DNA from: Flavobacteria bacterium BAL38
Lineage (GTDB): Bacteria; Bacteroidota; Bacteroidia; Flavobacteriales; Flavobacteriaceae
NCBI GenBank assembly: GCA_000169355.1
Contig: AAXX01000001.1
Span: forward strand, 1,263,030-1,327,029
Direction: 5' to 3'
DNA length: 64,000 bases
The position numbers and the translations under genes were made by a program. Of this stretch, positions 60,968 through 64,000 are shown piece by piece. The notes beneath the pieces were generated by a model, which searched no databases, was not told where the DNA came from, and saw only the letters and a program-made list of their open reading frames with translations. Position 1 is the stretch's first letter. The number at the start of each line of letters is the position of its first letter.

Positions 60968-61736
60968 CGGCTGTTATTTTTTGGGTAATATCTATAAATT
61001 GTTCCACCGTTAGTTGTTCCGGACGGAGGTCAAAGATAGTGTCTAATTTTAAATTATCAGAAAAATTGAACGATTTTAAACTATTTCGTAATGTTTTTCT
61101 TCTTTGTTGAAAGGCAGTTTTTACCACTCTAAAGAACATTTTTTCATCGCATGGCAACGAATAATTTTCTTTTCTTCTTAAACGCAACACTCCCGAATCT
61201 ACTTTTGGTGGCGGATTAAAAACTTCAGGTGGAACGGTAAATAAATATTCGGCTTCGTAAAAAGCTTGTGTTAATACCGATAAAATTCCGTAGACTTTGC
61301 TTCCTTTTTTCTCGCAAATACGTTGGGCAACTTCCTTTTGAAACATGCCAGCAAATTCAGGAATTTGGTCGCGCATTTCTAAGGTTTTAAACACAATTTG
61401 AGTTGAAATATTGTATGGAAAATTTCCAATAATCGCAAAAGGTTCTTTGTTGAACACCTCGTTTAAATCGTATTTTAAAAAATCTTTAGAAATGATATGA
61501 TTTTCTAATTTTGGATAATGAACACCCAAATATTCGACTGATTCTTTGTCGATTTCAATTACAAAGGTTTCAGTAGGTTTGTCTAATAAATATTTGGTTA
61601 AAACACCCATTCCTGGACCAATTTCCAAAATTTTATCATAGCCTTCTAACGAAAGGGTATCGGCAATATCTTTTGCAATACTTTCGTCTTTTAGGAAATG
61701 TTGTCCTAAGTGTTTTTTTGCAGTTACTTTTTCCAT
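60957..61736 (-). CDS. rsmA: 16S rRNA dimethyladenosine transferase (KsgA/RsmA)
   Basis: Dimethylates two adjacent adenosines near the 3' end of 16S rRNA. SAM-binding [13 protein letters not shown] and the catalytic motif [10 protein letters not shown] (NLPY variant) are present, and [13 protein letters not shown] is the usual N-terminus. I start at [12 protein letters not shown] (259 residues), one base after the upstream gene's stop; the frame from 61763 adds 9 residues and overlaps it. Confidence 0.96.
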   Translation of the reverse strand: MEKVTAKKHLGQHFLKDESIAKDIADTLSLEGYDKILEIGPGMGVLTKYLLDKPTETFVIEIDKESVEYLGVHYPKLENHIISKDFLKYDLNEVFNKEPFAIIGNFPYNISTQIVFKTLEMRDQIPEFAGMFQKEVAQRICEKKGSKVYGILSVLTQAFYEAEYLFTVPPEVFNPPPKVDSGVLRLRRKENYSLPCDEKMFFRVVKTAFQQRRKTLRNSLKSFNFSDNLKLDTIFDLRPEQLTVEQFIDITQKITADGV

Positions 61737-61737
61737 T

Positions 61738-62064
61738 TTAATTTGTTTTTCCGTAGAATTCACTTATTACCTCAAGTTCAGTTCTAAATGCTAACATTTT
61801 ATCTGCAAAAAGTTGTAATCCTTCTTGGCGTAATCTTGATGCATGGTTTTGGTAATAGTCTTCTAATTTTGCTCTAGAATCTGTAAAATATTGTACAGCA
61901 TAAGTTGTGCCACCCATTTCTTCTTCTACAACCACTTTAACCATTTTAGCATTGGTAAACAAACCTGTTGCTAAAACATCGTTAATGTGTTTGTTTTGCA
62001 TCCAATTTAACCAGTCGTTATGAATGCTTTCGTCTACGTTTACTGTTACGTTGTATATAATCAT
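61738..62064 (-). CDS. DUF4286 family protein
   Basis: 108 residues, small cytosolic protein with a ferredoxin-like pattern: [56 protein letters not shown] and [19 protein letters not shown]. Role unknown. Its stop is followed at once by rsmA, so they are co-transcribed. Confidence 0.88.
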   Translation of the reverse strand: MIIYNVTVNVDESIHNDWLNWMQNKHINDVLATGLFTNAKMVKVVVEEEMGGTTYAVQYFTDSRAKLEDYYQNHASRLRQEGLQLFADKMLAFRTELEVISEFYGKTN

Positions 62065-62129
62065 TTTTAATAAATTTCAAATTCAAGTACAATTTCGAAA
62101 ATCAATTTGGAGCACAGTTTTAATAAGTT

Positions 62130-62186
62130 TTAAAAATTAAAAAAATCTTTGTGCCTTGTGCTTTCTTTGTGTGCTTTGTGGTTAAA
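62130..62186. repeat. Dispersed 'TTTGTG' intergenic repeat
   Basis: The spacer between the TPR and DUF4286 genes contains CTTTGTGCCTTGTGCTTTC followed by TTTGTGTGCTTTGTGG, a run of related TTGTG words resembling other dispersed flavobacterial spacers. No function is evident. Confidence 0.4.
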
Positions 62187-62188
62187 TC

Positions 62189-63970
62189 CTAAATTGTCGA
62201 ATCACCTCTCAACGTTCGGTATTGTTTTCTGCTTTCGGTATAATACAAACTATCCGGATGTTCTAAAACCATTTTTTCATACAAAGGTTTTGCTTTTTCG
62301 TTGTCTAATAGATATTTGCGATAAATTTCTGCTGAAAAGAATAAGGCTTCGTCTATGTAAATTCCGTCTTTGTGATTGTCTAAAATATTTTGATAGTAAT
62401 TCAGGGCTTTTTGATATTCTTTTTTTCGGAAATAGATGTCGGCTATTTTTAATAAGGTTTCATCCTCAATACTTTCACCTTTGTGTTTTTCTAAAATAGT
62501 TAAAAAAGATTGAAGTGCATCTTCATTTTTCTTTTGATATAATTGTAAATCGGCTTTTGCATATGCTTGAAGTGCCACTCGTAAACTGTCTTCAGCCGAA
62601 TTATCCTGAATTAGTAAAAACAATTCTATCGCATCATTTGCAATTAATAAACTTGGCGATTGTTTTAAGATTTTTACTTGTTGTAGTGTCCAATCGAAAT
62701 CTTTTTTATAGAAATTGGCTTTGGCTAATTTAAGGCTAGCTTCGTGTGCTAAAACATCATTTTTTAAATTTTCTTCTACTTGTGCATAATATAAAATGGC
62801 TTGGTTGAATTTTTCATCATACACCATAATATCGGCCAATTCCATTTTAATTTTTGATTGGTCTCTATTGTTTAATGGCAACTTTAAAGCATTTTGTAAA
62901 ATTGAAATTCCTTGTTTGGACTGGTTTAAATAGAAAGTCTCAAAATGTGCTGTTAGCAACTGCAATTCTAATGAATAAGGACTTATTCCATATTTTTTGA
63001 GTAATTCTTGAAGTTTTAAATCGATTGTAGGATATTCTTTTTCTGAAGCCAATTCAATTTCCATTGATAGTAAGAAATAATGTGCTTGCATTTGTAAATC
63101 TGCATCTTGAGTGTTTTCTAAAACAAAATTTAATATGGTAATTGCATCATCATTTTGTTTTTCTTCTATTGCCAACTTAGCAAGTGTTACAATGTTGTAA
63201 AAATTATCAGGATTTCTTTTATAAATTGCTTTTTCTTGAATAAAAGCTTTGCCATATTCTTTTTGTTGTACAAAAAACCAACTTAAAGACTGATTCCAAT
63301 AGTCATCTTGCGATTTTTGCGTTCTCAGTAATAAGTTTTTTCGAATAGTAGCCGCAAAAGAACCATCAGCATCATCCATTAAAAAGCGACTTAGTTGATT
63401 TTGTACTAATGCCGTGTTTTCTTGATTCTTGTAACTGTAATCAAGTAATTTTTCCAGCATACTATCTAAATTGCCTAATTGCCCCTGTAACAAGCCTGTT
63501 TGATAATCGAAATTTAAATTTGGATTTACTTTTTGAGCAATTTCATAGGTTTTAATAGCCCAATCTAAAAGAACTTTCTTTTCAAAAGAATTGGCTACTT
63601 GATAGGCGTGATTTGGTTGTTTTTCAACTTCTAAAAGCGCTAAATTATATTGTTTTTTAGTCTCGTTTTCTTTTTTTTGAAGTTGATAATTATATCCAAG
63701 TTCTACTAAAAGTATGGGTTGGTTGTATTTTTCTTTTCTTTTTAAAATAGCTTCTTCAACTTTATCGTATTGTTGCAGCTGCTGACGACATTCTAATATT
63801 TTCTGAAAAAAGAAAAAATTAGAAGGTTGTTTTTGCGCATTTTCTTCAAAAATAGTTAATGCTTTTTCAAATTCACCTTCATCAAAATATTGCAAAGCCA
63901 ATTCCTCATTTTGTGCCGAAACCGAAAATGATGATAGAAAGAAAAGGAAAATTGCAATTTTTTGTAACAT
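62189..63970 (-). CDS. TPR-repeat exported protein
   Basis: 593 residues with signal peptide (FLFFLSSFSVSAQ) and TPR or TPR-like repeats throughout, the clearest being LALQYFDEGEFEKALTIFEE, LKIADIYFRKKEYQKALNYY and EALFFSAEIYRKYLLDNEKA. It ends PDSLYYTESRKQYRTLRGDS. Likely a periplasmic or outer-membrane-associated scaffold; function unknown. The start codon lies 30 bp from the window's right edge, so the gene is complete. Confidence 0.88.
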   Translation of the reverse strand: MLQKIAIFLFFLSSFSVSAQNEELALQYFDEGEFEKALTIFEENAQKQPSNFFFFQKILECRQQLQQYDKVEEAILKRKEKYNQPILLVELGYNYQLQKKENETKKQYNLALLEVEKQPNHAYQVANSFEKKVLLDWAIKTYEIAQKVNPNLNFDYQTGLLQGQLGNLDSMLEKLLDYSYKNQENTALVQNQLSRFLMDDADGSFAATIRKNLLLRTQKSQDDYWNQSLSWFFVQQKEYGKAFIQEKAIYKRNPDNFYNIVTLAKLAIEEKQNDDAITILNFVLENTQDADLQMQAHYFLLSMEIELASEKEYPTIDLKLQELLKKYGISPYSLELQLLTAHFETFYLNQSKQGISILQNALKLPLNNRDQSKIKMELADIMVYDEKFNQAILYYAQVEENLKNDVLAHEASLKLAKANFYKKDFDWTLQQVKILKQSPSLLIANDAIELFLLIQDNSAEDSLRVALQAYAKADLQLYQKKNEDALQSFLTILEKHKGESIEDETLLKIADIYFRKKEYQKALNYYQNILDNHKDGIYIDEALFFSAEIYRKYLLDNEKAKPLYEKMVLEHPDSLYYTESRKQYRTLRGDSTI

Positions 63971-64000
63971 AAATAAAACAAATAATGTACTAAAGTAACA

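Noticed and set aside
1..64000. rRNA, tRNA or known riboswitches
   Set aside because: None were recognised by eye; a covariance-model scan would be needed to exclude small RNAs.

Overview
The window is a stretch of AT-rich chromosome from a member of the Flavobacteriaceae, most likely Flavobacterium or a near relative. Several features support this. There is a type IX secretion lipoprotein (SprE/PorW) and two secreted proteins with C-terminal type A sorting domains. Promoters follow the Bacteroidetes form TAnnTTTG. The ATP synthase genes are in the order B-E-F-H-A-G without D and C. A fused ornithine-lipid synthase (OlsF type) is present, and the intergenic spaces carry the short palindromic repeats that litter flavobacterial genomes. 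I see no rRNA, tRNA, CRISPR array, prophage or plasmid functions.

Layout: 1-4.2 kb holds iron uptake genes on the minus strand (a partial TonB-dependent receptor, feoB, feoA), preceded by an SCO-type copper chaperone. 5.1-10.6 kb has a large secreted beta-propeller protein and an M13 peptidase, followed by an intact IS3-family insertion sequence (10.6-11.9 kb). 12-16.4 kb is a minus-strand run: EamA transporter, NAD-dependent epimerase, zinc-ribbon protein, DUF6265 protein and a GNAT-nitrilase fusion. 16.5-18.4 kb has a four-helix-bundle gene inside inverted repeats and two tandem short ssb genes. 18.4-23.2 kb (minus) carries a CAT-like acetyltransferase, a HAD phosphatase, metG and a membrane protein. 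23.4-28.6 kb has an LD-carboxypeptidase, yraN, an ACT-like protein, sprE and a bactofilin. 28.6-34.4 kb is the ATP synthase operon. 34.5-37.3 kb is a patchwork of small hypothetical genes separated by copies of one palindromic element and one promoter/leader. 37.3-47 kb holds an S9 peptidase and a conserved envelope cluster: flippase, dut, sugar nucleotidyltransferase, TPR protein, DUF4292 lipoprotein and EnvC-like protein. 47-50.7 kb has a 2-hydroxyacid dehydrogenase and a group of small membrane proteins with an M48 peptidase. 50.7-64 kb has olsF, exonuclease III, an OmpA lipoprotein, an aldo/keto reductase, a sugar dehydrogenase, a MuiA-family protein, mgtE, rsmA and a TPR protein.

Most genes are ordinary core genes. 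The unusual content is in the repeats. Short palindromic elements lie in frame inside the reading frames of the epimerase (three copies), the 2-hydroxyacid dehydrogenase and metG. At 35.1-37.3 kb a cassette-like series places one same-oriented palindrome after each of four unrelated small genes, with repeated copies of the promoter and start codon of the S9 peptidase. A four-helix-bundle gene is bounded by 20-bp inverted repeats. Long intercistronic hairpins sit after atpE and after atpA. sprE begins with TTG just downstream of a potential stem. No defence system or biosynthetic cluster was recognised. All family assignments were made by reading the sequences, without database searches.
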